From: Lachnospiraceae bacterium
Lineage (GTDB): Bacteria > Bacillota > Clostridia > Lachnospirales > Lachnospiraceae
Direction: 5' to 3'
DNA: 64,000 nt
NCBI GenBank assembly: GCA_022510745.1
Contig: JAFLSY010000004.1
Location: 186,001-250,000 of the forward strand
The notes beneath the pieces are model-generated. The model did not search any database, was not told the DNA's origin, and saw only the letters and a program-made list of their open reading frames with translations. The position numbers were made by a program, and so were the translations under genes. Positions 50,073 to 59,775 of this stretch are shown here, in pieces (the stretch's first letter is position 1; every line of letters begins with the position of its first letter).

Positions 50073-51224
50073 ATGGACAGAGGACTGAACACCCGATGTT
50101 TGCACTTAGAGGAGACAGAAGGACAAATAAATAACTGTGGAGCGTTAAGCTATCCAATTTACCAGACAGCAACCTATGCACATCCGGGTGTTGGAAGAAG
50201 CATGGGATATGATTACAGCAGATTACAGAATCCTACCAGGGAGCAGCTTGAAAAGGTGGTTGCCGCCCTTGAGGGAGGAATTGATGCAGTCGCACTTTCC
50301 ACGGGAATGGCTGCAATTGCACTGCTCATGGAGATATTTGAACCAGGAGATCACATCATTGCGGAGGCGGATCTTTATGGTGGAAGTATCAGATTTTTTG
50401 ATAATGTTTCTAAGAAGAATCATTATGAATTCACCTATTTGAATTGTGCCGGTGATGATATCGAAGGAAGTATCAAAGCAAATACAAAGGCCATCTTTCT
50501 TGAAACCCCAACAAATCCGATGATGAATATCTCAGATATTACAAAGATTGCGGAGATTGCCAAAAAGCGTGGATTATTATTAATTGTGGACAATACATTT
50601 TTGTCACCGTATTTTCAAAATCCGCTGCAGCTTGGTGCAGATGTGGTTGTACATAGCGGAACTAAATTTTTGGGTGGACATAATGATACCCTTGCTGGAT
50701 TTATTGTTACAAGCAGCCCCAAAATTCAGGAGAAGCTAAGATTTTTGATAAAGACAACAGGAGCAGGGCTTGCTCCATTTGACAGTTGGCTTATTTTACG
50801 AGGGATCAAAACCTTGGGAATTCGAATGGAAAGAGCCCAGGAAAATGCTATTCAGATTGCCCGGTGGTTGAAGGAGCAGAAAATTGTTACGAAGGTATTT
50901 TATCCGGGACTTGTGGAACATCCGGGCCATGAGATCATGAAAAAGCAGGCAAGAGGCTTTGGATCTATGATTACCTTCAACGTTGATACGAAGGAGCATG
51001 CTCTAAAAATATTAGAAAGCGTTAGAATGATTAAGTTTGCAGAGAGCCTTGGCGGAGTGGAAACCCTTATCACTTATCCGACGACGCAGACACATGCAGA
51101 TGTACCGGAAGAGGTTCGGCTCAAAAATGGAATTTCACCATGTACGCTTAGAATATCGGTAGGAATTGAGGATGCTAAAGATTTGCTGGCGGAGCTGGAA
51201 TCCGTTTTTGCAAAGCTGATCTGA
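50073..51224 (+). CDS. Cystathionine gamma-synthase/lyase family enzyme
   Basis: 383 residues, Cys/Met metabolism PLP family. It has YSRLQNPTREQLEKVVAALEGG, STGMAAI, ETPTNPMMNISDI, DNTFLSPYFQNPLQLGADVVVHSGTKFLGGHND with PLP Lys198, and the C-terminal ESLGGVETLITYPTTQTHADVPEEVR. Members include cystathionine gamma-synthase, beta- and gamma-lyases, methionine gamma-lyase and O-acetylhomoserine sulfhydrylase; these cannot be told apart safely here. RBS AGAGGAG. Sits between the LanC-like pair and a PatB-type lyase, implying thioether cleavage or formation. Confidence 0.9.
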   Translation: MDRGLNTRCLHLEETEGQINNCGALSYPIYQTATYAHPGVGRSMGYDYSRLQNPTREQLEKVVAALEGGIDAVALSTGMAAIALLMEIFEPGDHIIAEADLYGGSIRFFDNVSKKNHYEFTYLNCAGDDIEGSIKANTKAIFLETPTNPMMNISDITKIAEIAKKRGLLLIVDNTFLSPYFQNPLQLGADVVVHSGTKFLGGHNDTLAGFIVTSSPKIQEKLRFLIKTTGAGLAPFDSWLILRGIKTLGIRMERAQENAIQIARWLKEQKIVTKVFYPGLVEHPGHEIMKKQARGFGSMITFNVDTKEHALKILESVRMIKFAESLGGVETLITYPTTQTHADVPEEVRLKNGISPCTLRISVGIEDAKDLLAELESVFAKLI

Positions 51225-51268
51225 TCGCAAAATGAGATATGAATGAAATCTACAGGAGGCGGATGGAT

Positions 51269-52444
51269 ATGTCGGAGAAAAATCTGGATTTTGACAGAGT
51301 GATAGAGAGAAAAGGTACAGACTGTCTGAAATATGATTTTGCTAAAAGACGAGGTATGCCGGAGGATGTATTGCCACTATGGGTAGCTGATATGGACTTT
51401 AAAACTTCATCGTATGTAGAAGATGCAATCATTGAGAGAGCAAAACATGGCATTTTTGGATATAGTGAGGTGCAGGATACTTATTTTAATGCAGTAGCAG
51501 GCTGGATGAAACGACATCACGGGTGGGATGTAAAAGAAAGCTGGCTTATTAAGACGCCGGGAGTTGTATTTGCGCTTGCTATGGCGGTAAAGGCATATAC
51601 GGATGTAGGAGATGCTATACTGATACAGCAGCCGGTATACTATCCTTTCTCAGAAGTAATTGAGGATAATGGAAGAGTAATAGTAAGCAATGATTTATAC
51701 ATTGGGGAAGACAACAGGTATCATATTGATCTGAAAGATTTTGAGGAAAAAATAATTAACCATCATATAAAGTTATTTTTATTGTGCAATCCCCAGAATC
51801 CCACCGGTCGTGTCTTTACCAAAGAAGAATTAACCGGAATGGGAGATATATGTTTAAAACACGGTGTTATCGTGGTGAGTGATGAAATTCACAATGATTT
51901 TATATGGAAGGGGAGTCATACGATATTTGCTGCTGTTAAAAAAGAATATGAAGATATTTGTATCATATGTACATCGGCAAGTAAAACCTTTAATCTTGCA
52001 AGTATGTTGATTTCTAACATATTTATTCCTAACCATGAATTAAAAGCAAAATTCCGTAAAGAAGTTGATGCGGCAGGTATTAGCCAACTGAGTATTTTAG
52101 GTCTTGCTGCTACGCAGGCGGCCTATGAACATGGGGATGAGTGGTATCAGGCAATGCATTCTTATGTACGGGATAATATTGATTATATTAAAAGATATGT
52201 CGAGGAAAATATGCCCGGTGTGACAGTAGTTGATGGTGAAGGAACTTACCTTGTGTGGTTGAATTTTAAGAATACAGGCATTGATGCAGAGGAACTCGAT
52301 AGGCGCATTATACATGACGCAAAGCTGTGGCTTGATAGTGGCAGAATATTTGGAACTGCCGGAAAAGGCTTTCAACGTATTAATGTGGCTGCTCCAAGAA
52401 GTGTGATTACAGAGTGTTTAAACAGAATCAAAGGAATTTTATAA
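51269..52444 (+). CDS. PatB/MalY-family cystathionine beta-lyase (aminotransferase-like)
   Basis: 391 residues from ATG 51269, placed by AGGAGG 9 nt upstream. Signature FDRVIERKGTDCLKYD ... LPLWVADMDFKTSSYVEDAI at the N-terminus, CNPQNPTGRVFT, VSDEIHNDF, and TSASKTFNLASML with Lys239 as the PLP lysine. This family splits C-S bonds of cystathionine and related thioethers to a thiol, pyruvate and ammonia. Last gene of the LanC-like cluster, so a second enzyme able to open thioethers such as lanthionine. Confidence 0.92.
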   Translation: MSEKNLDFDRVIERKGTDCLKYDFAKRRGMPEDVLPLWVADMDFKTSSYVEDAIIERAKHGIFGYSEVQDTYFNAVAGWMKRHHGWDVKESWLIKTPGVVFALAMAVKAYTDVGDAILIQQPVYYPFSEVIEDNGRVIVSNDLYIGEDNRYHIDLKDFEEKIINHHIKLFLLCNPQNPTGRVFTKEELTGMGDICLKHGVIVVSDEIHNDFIWKGSHTIFAAVKKEYEDICIICTSASKTFNLASMLISNIFIPNHELKAKFRKEVDAAGISQLSILGLAATQAAYEHGDEWYQAMHSYVRDNIDYIKRYVEENMPGVTVVDGEGTYLVWLNFKNTGIDAEELDRRIIHDAKLWLDSGRIFGTAGKGFQRINVAAPRSVITECLNRIKGIL

Positions 52445-52470
52445 TAGCATCACGGAACAACCATATTTCA

Positions 52471-53697
52471 TCAATAAATATATTCAAACTCTGTTGACTG
52501 AGGCAAGATCGGTGGCTTTTTGCTTGCCGATTTGGTATAGATAATGTTCCCAACAGAATCATAATCATAAAATTTATGGGGCGCCTTTACATAGATATTG
52601 TCTGCATAGACATATCTGTCCTCATAGGCAAACCACATGCCTTCCTCTATTTCCACCTTTTTGTGTGCTCCACGGTCGAAGGCATAGCAATATTTTTCCG
52701 CTTCCTTTTTATCCGTGGCGGAGAGATACATGACATAGTTATCCTGAGTACAGTCTATGGCAATGTATTCTTCAGTTACCGTAAAAGTAATGTCCTCCTC
52801 CGTGATCACATACTCAGTGACCACATCTTCTTCCATAGTTCTTTCGTAGGCATTGTACAGCAAACAGAAGCCGTCCTGCTCCAAGACCTGATTCCTGATG
52901 TAGCTGTAATCGCTAGGCGAGCTCTGCGAATACTTTATCCGAAGAATTTCCTCCGACAGGCTTGGCATAATAGAATAACTAAACCCTTCTCTGCCTGCCT
53001 GACAGAGTCCGTGTTCTTCCCCGATATGGTAGAACGTGGCGGAGAGCAGGGCAGGAAAAGGGGCATCCTGTTCCGTGATTCCGGAAGGGAAGTCTTCCCC
53101 TTTATATTGGATTTCTATAAAAACAGTATAGTCTTCCGTATCCTGTAAAATCTCCCGGAGCAGTTCCTCTGCGGAAGCTCTCAGGGGGAAAACATTTCGA
53201 ACGGCCCGAATGTCTAAATCCCTGCCTGTGGATCTGTCATTGATCGGCAGATAATAGATTTTAAGATCATCTACATCTGCCTCCGAAGCATCGATAGCAA
53301 AACCCTGCAAAAGCGCTTCTTTCAGTCCCTCTGTAATTTCCGGCAGGTAGACGGAGGTATAGACTGCTTCTGTTTCCGTGTTGACCAGGAAGCTATAGGT
53401 CTGGCCCTGCCAGGAAAACTGTCCGCTGGCAAACTCCGTCAGCTCATAGCCGCTGCCGTCAGGCGCGACATCTGTTTCGACCTGAATATGCTCTATCTTT
53501 GCACCGCTGTACTCATTGTCAAGAAAGTTCGAGACCACGCCGCGTGCTATTTCTAAAAAGGCGCGCTCTTCCTCCGGGGAGAAGTTGTCCGGAATGCAGC
53601 CACTGAGAAGTAAAATAAGGGACAATATCACCGTCAATAAATTTACGCATTTTTTTGTTTTCTTGGGTTTCTGCAATGTGTTTAGTGTGTTCTTCAT
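52471..53697 (-). CDS. Uncharacterised lipoprotein
   Basis: 408 residues from ATG 53697, which gives a normal basic n-region (KPKKTKK) and helix before the lipobox LLSGC, Cys34; an alternative TTG at 53733 only lengthens the head. No clear RBS. The mature protein is acidic, alternating strands, with YVYADNIYVKAPHKFYDYDSVG near the end. It contains nothing recognisable as an enzyme. Convergent with the PatB gene, divergent from the HD-GYP gene. Surface-exposed by the signal; function unknown. Confidence 0.75.
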   Translation of the reverse strand: MKNTLNTLQKPKKTKKCVNLLTVILSLILLLSGCIPDNFSPEEERAFLEIARGVVSNFLDNEYSGAKIEHIQVETDVAPDGSGYELTEFASGQFSWQGQTYSFLVNTETEAVYTSVYLPEITEGLKEALLQGFAIDASEADVDDLKIYYLPINDRSTGRDLDIRAVRNVFPLRASAEELLREILQDTEDYTVFIEIQYKGEDFPSGITEQDAPFPALLSATFYHIGEEHGLCQAGREGFSYSIMPSLSEEILRIKYSQSSPSDYSYIRNQVLEQDGFCLLYNAYERTMEEDVVTEYVITEEDITFTVTEEYIAIDCTQDNYVMYLSATDKKEAEKYCYAFDRGAHKKVEIEEGMWFAYEDRYVYADNIYVKAPHKFYDYDSVGNIIYTKSASKKPPILPQSTEFEYIY

Positions 53698-53765
53698 AGT
53701 TATTAGAATACAATCTTTGGAATGAAAGGGCAAGGGTGATTTACCGGCTGAAATGGCAGCGTGGG

Positions 53766-53841
53766 TGGTTCAGATACTGTCGAATGGATGGTTCAGACAC
53801 CGCTCAAGATATTGACATGGCTCATCTTTAGGCGGTAATAT
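53766..53841 (+). promoter_or_regulatory. Promoter of the HD-GYP gene with upstream direct repeat
   Basis: TTGACA (53812-53817), 18 nt, TAATAT (53836-53841). TGGTTCAGA occurs at 53766-53774 and 53789-53797, just upstream of the -35, which may bind an activator. Confidence 0.55.
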
Positions 53842-53873
53842 ATAGATATCACTTGTGTGGAAGGATAGTACAT

Positions 53874-55124
53874 ATGAAATTAGATCTGACGGATATGCTC
53901 TATGCCCTGTCGTTTGCACTTGACGAGGTAGAAACAGAATTACTGGGAATTGATACAGGGCATGGTAAGCGTGTGACATGTCTTGCGCTTTTAATGGGCG
54001 AGGAAGCAGGGTTTCGGGAAGAAGAAATGCGGGATTTCGCAGGTTGCTGCATCCTTCATGATAACGCATTGACGGAGTTTATTCATGAGGAACTCATAAA
54101 CAGCGAAATGCCCCAAGCTTTATCCGTGCAGGTTTCCGATATCATCGACGGACAAGGGACTAAGATGAATCATTATCATTGTGTGATCGGGGAGCAGAAT
54201 ATCCGCCTGATGCCATTCCGTACGGATGTAAAGAATATCATTCTCTATCACCACGAAAATGCGGACGGGAGCGGGGCTTTGGGAATGACGGCTTCTGAGA
54301 CGCCTCTGAAAGCACAGATACTGCATTTAGCGGATATCGTAGACATGAAAAGCCGCCTGGGGACTATGACGAAGGCGGAATTTGAAGAGCTTCGCAGATG
54401 GGTACAGAGTAAAGCGGGAACTCTCTTTTCTAAAGAAGCCGTGGAATTGTTTTTGAAAGCTGTAGATTATGATAAGGTTGTTTTTGTGCGGAATAAGGGT
54501 GTACTTCCCTATCTGCGTGAGAAGGTGAAAACAACGGTTTGTGATTATACTGATGAGGAAATCCGCAATATCGTAGGATTGTTTGCAAAAATAGTAGACT
54601 ACAAGTCTGAATTTACGCAAACCCATTCAACGGGAGTTGCCGAAAAGTCGGAAATCATGGCGAAGTACTATGGTTATGATGCCGAAAAGGCAATCCGTTA
54701 CTATTTTGCGGGAGCACTGCACGATATAGGCAAGCTGGTGGTGGTAAACGATATTTTAGAAAAGCCGGGAAAGCTTACCGAAAATGAATTTGCGGAAATG
54801 AAAAATCACGCTGCCGCAACTCATTACATATTGGGCCAGATAAAGGAAATTTCGGATATTGTAAAATGGGCCGGCAATCATCACGAAAAGCTGAACGGAA
54901 ACGGTTATCCGCAGGGCCTGACCGCGGATGAGTTAAGCTTTGAGGAGCGGCTTATGGCCTGCATTGACATCTATCAGGCGCTGACAGAAAAGCGACCCTA
55001 CAAGGACGGAATGAGCCATGAGAAATCCATATCGATCATGATGGAGATGGCGCAGCGCAACGAACTGGACGAGCGCATTGTGCGGGATATGGATAGGGTT
55101 ATGGGCGATCAAGTGCCGGTCTAG
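53874..55124 (+). CDS. HD-GYP domain phosphohydrolase with two HD modules
   Basis: 416 residues from ATG 53874 (GGAAGG before it; the longer start is not supported). N-terminal HD-like half: GHGKRVTCLALLMGEEAG, CILHDNAL and YHHENADGSGALGMTASETPLKAQILHLADIVD. C-terminal half: FAGALHDIGKLVVVND (HD at about 283), NHHEKLNGNGYPQGL with the GYP, and ERLMACIDIYQALTEKRPYKDG. HD-GYP enzymes break down cyclic di-GMP or related messengers; the first module has lost the GYP residues and may be regulatory. No signal peptide or membrane helix, so cytosolic. Confidence 0.88.
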   Translation: MKLDLTDMLYALSFALDEVETELLGIDTGHGKRVTCLALLMGEEAGFREEEMRDFAGCCILHDNALTEFIHEELINSEMPQALSVQVSDIIDGQGTKMNHYHCVIGEQNIRLMPFRTDVKNIILYHHENADGSGALGMTASETPLKAQILHLADIVDMKSRLGTMTKAEFEELRRWVQSKAGTLFSKEAVELFLKAVDYDKVVFVRNKGVLPYLREKVKTTVCDYTDEEIRNIVGLFAKIVDYKSEFTQTHSTGVAEKSEIMAKYYGYDAEKAIRYYFAGALHDIGKLVVVNDILEKPGKLTENEFAEMKNHAAATHYILGQIKEISDIVKWAGNHHEKLNGNGYPQGLTADELSFEERLMACIDIYQALTEKRPYKDGMSHEKSISIMMEMAQRNELDERIVRDMDRVMGDQVPV

Positions 55125-55169
55125 AAGCAGCAGACAAAACCGCTTTTTGGGATAAGGAAAGGAATAGAC

Positions 55170-58100
55170 ATGGCATTTGCGCATTTACATGTCCATACGG
55201 AATACTCCTTGTTGGACGGCTCCAATAAAATAAAGGAATATGTGAAGCGGGTAAAAGAACTGGGTATGGACAGTGCAGCCATTACGGATCATGGCGTCAT
55301 GTACGGCGTTATAGATTTTTACAGGGAAGCCAAGGCTGCCGGTATTAAACCCATTCTGGGCTGCGAGGTCTATGTGGCGCCAAACTCCCGCTTCGATAAG
55401 GAACTGACCGGAGGCGAGGACAGATATTACCATTTGGTGCTATTGGCAGAGAACAATACGGGCTATGCCAATTTGATGAAGATCGTCAGCAGGGGCTTTA
55501 CAGAAGGGTACTACTATAAGCCCCGCGTGGATATGGAACTGTTAAATCAATATCACGAGGGGATTATTGCTCTGTCGGCCTGCCTGGCAGGAGAGGTACA
55601 GCGGTATATTGTAAAAGGTCTGGTAGACGAGGCAAGGAAGATGGCCTTGAAATACGAGGCCTGTTTTGGTAAGGGCAATTATTTCCTGGAAATGCAGGAT
55701 CACGGGATTCCGGAGCAGAGATTGGTCAATACCGAGTTGATGAAGCTCAGCAGGGAATTAGATATTCCCTTGGTGGTGACCAACGATGTGCATTATACCT
55801 ATGCGAAGGATGCAGATTCCCATGATATACTGCTCTGTCTGCAGACAGGCAAAAAGCTGGCGGATACGGACCGTATGCGTTACGAGGGCGGTCAGTACTA
55901 TGTCAAGAGTGAGGAAGAGATGAAAGGTCTCTTTCCCTATGCCTGGGAAGCAGTGGAAAATACACAGAGTATTGCGGACAGGTGCAATGTAGAGATTGAG
56001 TTCGGCGTGACCAAACTGCCTAAGTATGATGTGCCTGAAGGATATGACTCTTGGAGTTATTTAAATAAGCTTTGTGATGAAGGGCTGGCGCTGCGCTATG
56101 GAGACGGCAGTGCACCGGCCGGAGATACCGGGCAGACGCTTAGAGAGCGGCTGGATTATGAACTGGCTGTTATCCGTACCATGGGGTATGTGGACTATTT
56201 CCTCATTGTATGGGATTTTATCAACTATGCAAAAGAGAACGGCATTCCCGTAGGGCCCGGCAGAGGCTCCGCAGCGGGAAGTATTGTGGCATACTGTTTG
56301 AAGATTACGAATATTGATCCCATCCGCTATAATCTGCTCTTTGAGCGTTTCTTAAATCCGGAGCGTGTTTCCATGCCCGATATCGACGTGGATTTCTGCT
56401 TTGAAAGAAGGCAGGAAGTTATTGACTATGTGGGGCGCAAATACGGTGCGGACAAGGTGGTGCAGATTGTCACTTTCGGTACACTGGCGGCTAAGGGTGT
56501 GATAAGAGATGTGGGGCGGGTAATGGATTTACCCTACGCCTATGTGGATTCCATTGCCAAGATGGTGCCAAACGAACTGAATATCACCATAGACAGGGCG
56601 CTGGAAATTAATCCCGAGTTCCGTAAACTCTACACTGAGGATGAGCAGATGAAGCATCTGATAGATATGTGCAGGAGGCTGGAGGGACTGCCCCGCCACA
56701 CCTCCATGCATGCGGCGGGCGTGGTAATCTGCCAGAAATCAGCAGATGAGTTCGTGCCGCTCTCCAGAGGTGCCGACGGTTCCATTACGACGCAGTTTAC
56801 CATGACGACCTTGGAGGAACTGGGTCTGTTAAAGATGGACTTTTTAGGACTGCGTACCCTGACCGTTATTGATGATGCGGTCAAGATGATAGAGAAAGAT
56901 ACGGGCCTTCACATTGATATTGACAATATAGATTATGATGATAAAAAGGTTCTGGATTCCCTGGGCACCGGCAGGACGGACGGCGTGTTCCAGCTGGAAA
57001 GTGCGGGTATGAGAAGCTTCATGAAGGAATTAAAGCCCCAGAATCTGGAGGATATTATTGCAGGTGTTTCCTTATATCGGCCGGGACCCATGGACTTTAT
57101 CCCCAAATATGTAAAGGGCAAGAACAGCGGCGAGGAGATTACCTATGCCTGCCCCCAGTTAGAGCCCATTCTGGCGCCTACTTACGGTTGTATCGTTTAT
57201 CAGGAGCAGGTAATGCAGATAGTCCGGGATTTAGGCGGTTATACCTTGGGGCGCAGCGATCTGGTGCGGCGTGCCATGAGTAAAAAGAAACAGTCCGTCA
57301 TGGAAAAGGAGAGAGAGAACTTTATCCATGGCAATCCCGAGGAAGGGGTGCCCGGCTGCGTAGCCAAGGGCATTGATGAGAAAGTGGCGGGCGACATCTA
57401 TGAGACCATGATGGATTTTGCAAAATATGCCTTTAATAAATCCCATGCAGCCTGTTATGCGGTGGTAGCTTATCAGACTGCCTACTTAAAATACTACTAT
57501 CCGGTGGAATTTATGGCAGCCTTATTGACTTCCGTGATCGACAATGGAAAGAAGGTGTCCGAGTACGTGCAGGTCTGTCGAAGCATGGGAATTAAGATTC
57601 TGCCGCCTGACATTAATCATGGGGAGAGCGGTTTTTCCGTAGCAGACGGATGTATCCGTTATGCGTTGACCGCTATAAAGAATGTGGGCTGGCCCATGAT
57701 CAAAGCCGTGGTGGAAGAGAGAACGGTCAGAGGACAATTCCTGAATTTAAAGGATTTTGTTAGCAGAATGGCTGATAAGGAGCTGAATAAAAGGGCCATT
57801 GAGAATTTTATTAAAGCGGGAGCGTTAGATAGTCTGGGAGGAACCCGTAAGCAGCTGATGACAGTGTATGTGCAGGTTGTGGACAGCATACAGAAGGACA
57901 AGAAAAACAATATGGCAGGACAGCTTTCCCTCTTTGATATGGTGGAGGAAGAAGACAGGTCCGATTTTGATGTGCAGCTTCCGGAGGTGGGAGAGTATTC
58001 TAAGGAGATGCTGTTAAATTTTGAAAAAGAGGTACTGGGTATCTATGTCAGCGGGCACCCTTTGGAGGAGTATGAAGGCATCTTTAGAAAAAAGATCACT

Positions 58101-58646
58101 GCTACCACAGCGGAATTTGCCCTTGACGAGGAAACGGGCACGGTACAGATTGCTGACGGCTCCACGGCTACCATCGGGGGATTGATTGCGGAGAAAACCA
58201 TTAAATACACCAAGAATGACAAGGTCATGGCCTTTCTTACCGTAGAAGACTTGGTGGGCACGGTGGAAGTAGTGGTATTTCCCAGAGATTATGAGAAAAA
58301 TGCAGCGTTCTTAACGGAAGATTCTAAGGTTTTCGTAACCGGCAGGGTATCTGTGGAAGAAGACAAGGACGGAAAGCTGATCTGCGAACGTATTACGCCT
58401 TTTGAACAGTTGAACAAAACAATTTGGATCAAATTTCCGGACAGGGAAGCCTATCAGGCTGCGGAAGCAGAGCTGTTTGCAGCAATTGCGGAGTCGGAAG
58501 GCAATGACGGTATTACCATTTACATCGAAAATCCCAAGGCCATGAAGGAACTGCCCCGCAACAGAAATGTAAAGGCCGATGAGGCGCTGATAAATACCCT
58601 CTATGGACTCTTCGGAGAAGAGAATGTGAAAGTGGTGACGAAATAA
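55170..58646 (+). CDS. dnaE: DNA polymerase III alpha subunit
   Basis: 1158 residues, normal for DnaE. PHP domain at the N-terminus (HLHVHTEYSLLDGSNKI ... ITDHGVMYG), polymerase core with GPGRGSAAGSIVAYCL and PDIDVDFCFERR (metal aspartates), MDFLGLRTL and GVFQLESAGMR, then a C-terminal OB-fold (TIGGLIAEKTIKYTKNDKVMAFLTVED). It copies chromosomal DNA as the lagging-strand or error-prone partner of PolC in Firmicutes. RBS AAGGAAAGGA. It follows the HD-GYP gene by 45 nt with no terminator between. Confidence 0.97.
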   Translation: MAFAHLHVHTEYSLLDGSNKIKEYVKRVKELGMDSAAITDHGVMYGVIDFYREAKAAGIKPILGCEVYVAPNSRFDKELTGGEDRYYHLVLLAENNTGYANLMKIVSRGFTEGYYYKPRVDMELLNQYHEGIIALSACLAGEVQRYIVKGLVDEARKMALKYEACFGKGNYFLEMQDHGIPEQRLVNTELMKLSRELDIPLVVTNDVHYTYAKDADSHDILLCLQTGKKLADTDRMRYEGGQYYVKSEEEMKGLFPYAWEAVENTQSIADRCNVEIEFGVTKLPKYDVPEGYDSWSYLNKLCDEGLALRYGDGSAPAGDTGQTLRERLDYELAVIRTMGYVDYFLIVWDFINYAKENGIPVGPGRGSAAGSIVAYCLKITNIDPIRYNLLFERFLNPERVSMPDIDVDFCFERRQEVIDYVGRKYGADKVVQIVTFGTLAAKGVIRDVGRVMDLPYAYVDSIAKMVPNELNITIDRALEINPEFRKLYTEDEQMKHLIDMCRRLEGLPRHTSMHAAGVVICQKSADEFVPLSRGADGSITTQFTMTTLEELGLLKMDFLGLRTLTVIDDAVKMIEKDTGLHIDIDNIDYDDKKVLDSLGTGRTDGVFQLESAGMRSFMKELKPQNLEDIIAGVSLYRPGPMDFIPKYVKGKNSGEEITYACPQLEPILAPTYGCIVYQEQVMQIVRDLGGYTLGRSDLVRRAMSKKKQSVMEKERENFIHGNPEEGVPGCVAKGIDEKVAGDIYETMMDFAKYAFNKSHAACYAVVAYQTAYLKYYYPVEFMAALLTSVIDNGKKVSEYVQVCRSMGIKILPPDINHGESGFSVADGCIRYALTAIKNVGWPMIKAVVEERTVRGQFLNLKDFVSRMADKELNKRAIENFIKAGALDSLGGTRKQLMTVYVQVVDSIQKDKKNNMAGQLSLFDMVEEEDRSDFDVQLPEVGEYSKEMLLNFEKEVLGIYVSGHPLEEYEGIFRKKITATTAEFALDEETGTVQIADGSTATIGGLIAEKTIKYTKNDKVMAFLTVEDLVGTVEVVVFPRDYEKNAAFLTEDSKVFVTGRVSVEEDKDGKLICERITPFEQLNKTIWIKFPDREAYQAAEAELFAAIAESEGNDGITIYIENPKAMKELPRNRNVKADEALINTLYGLFGEENVKVVTK

Positions 58647-58659
58647 AATCATAAAGTGA

Positions 58660-58688
58660 TTGAAAATGCTGTTAAAAAGGATTAAAAT
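58660..58688 (+). promoter_or_regulatory. Promoter of pfkA
   Basis: TTGAAA, 17 nt, TAAAAT, 26 nt before the ATG with TAGGAGG between. Confidence 0.75.
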
Positions 58689-58714
58689 ATAGGAAATAGT
58701 TAGGAGGTTGAGTC

Positions 58715-59689
58715 ATGGCGGACCAGATTAAAACAATCGGCGTATTGACAAGCGGCGGAGATGCGCCCGGCATGAATGCTGCTATCCGTGCAGTGGTGCG
58801 TACCGCAATTGCCAGAGGATTGAAGGTAAAAGGAATCGAAAGAGGCTATATGGGGCTGCTGCATGAAGAAATCAAGGATATGCAGACTAGGGACGTTTCC
58901 GATATTATCCAGAGGGGCGGTACCGTTTTGGGTACGGCGAGATGTCCGGAATTCGTGAAGCCTGAGATACAGCAGAAAGCGGCGGATATCTGTAAGAAAC
59001 ATGGTATTCAAGGTCTGGTAGTCATTGGCGGAGACGGTTCCTACCGTGGTGCGCAGGCATTGGCAAGACAGGGTATCAATACGATCGGTCTGCCGGGTAC
59101 CATAGATTTGGATATTTCCTGCACGGACTATACGATTGGTTTTGATACGGCAATCAATACCGCTATGGAAGCTATAGATAAGGTCAGGGATACCTCTTCT
59201 TCCCATGAGCGCTGCAGTATTATCGAGGTTATGGGCAGGAATGCGGGCTATATAGCGTTATGGTGCGGCATTGCCAACGGCGCGGAGGATATTCTGATTC
59301 CCGAAAATTACGACTATGATGAACAGGCCATAGTGAACAATATTATAGAAAAACGTAAGATGGGTAAGAAACATCACATCATCATCAATGCGGAGGGCAT
59401 CGGCCACTCCAATTCCATGGCAAAGCGAATCGAAGCTGCCACAGGTGTGGAAACTCGTGCGACCATCTTAGGACATATGCAGCGTGGCGGAAGTCCTACC
59501 TGTAAAGACCGTTACTATGCTTCTGTTATGGGTGCCTATGCAGTGGATCTGTTGATTCAGGGCAAGACCAAGAGAGTAGTTGGTTATAAGAACGGAGCAT
59601 TCCAGGATTTTGACATTGAAGAAGCACTGGCAATGAAGAAGGATATTCCGGAGTATTCTCTGGAAGTCAGCAGGGTATTGTCCAGATAG
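58715..59689 (+). CDS. pfkA: 6-phosphofructokinase
   Basis: 324 residues, bacterial ATP-PFK. GVLTSGGDAPGMNAAIRAVVR at the N-terminus, GGDGSYRGA (ATP phosphates, so ATP rather than pyrophosphate use is likely), and LPGTIDLDISCTDYTIGFDTA with the catalytic Asp; the usual TIDND reads TIDLD here. EVMGRNAGYIALWCGIANGAE and GHMQRGGSPTCKDR follow. Commits fructose-6-phosphate to glycolysis. Own promoter and terminator. Confidence 0.97.
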   Translation: MADQIKTIGVLTSGGDAPGMNAAIRAVVRTAIARGLKVKGIERGYMGLLHEEIKDMQTRDVSDIIQRGGTVLGTARCPEFVKPEIQQKAADICKKHGIQGLVVIGGDGSYRGAQALARQGINTIGLPGTIDLDISCTDYTIGFDTAINTAMEAIDKVRDTSSSHERCSIIEVMGRNAGYIALWCGIANGAEDILIPENYDYDEQAIVNNIIEKRKMGKKHHIIINAEGIGHSNSMAKRIEAATGVETRATILGHMQRGGSPTCKDRYYASVMGAYAVDLLIQGKTKRVVGYKNGAFQDFDIEEALAMKKDIPEYSLEVSRVLSR

Positions 59690-59709
59690 TATTGATTAAA
59701 TTGTGATTT

Positions 59710-59755
59710 AAGAACCTTGAAGTGCCATGGAAGTACGGCTTTCGGGGTTCTTTTT
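59710..59755 (+). terminator. Terminator after pfkA
   Basis: AAGAACC / GGTTCTT outer arms with an inner GAAG / CTTTC pairing, then five T. Ends about 20 nt before the methyltransferase ATG. Confidence 0.75.
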
Positions 59756-59775
59756 CTTACATGGAGGTTAGCTGT

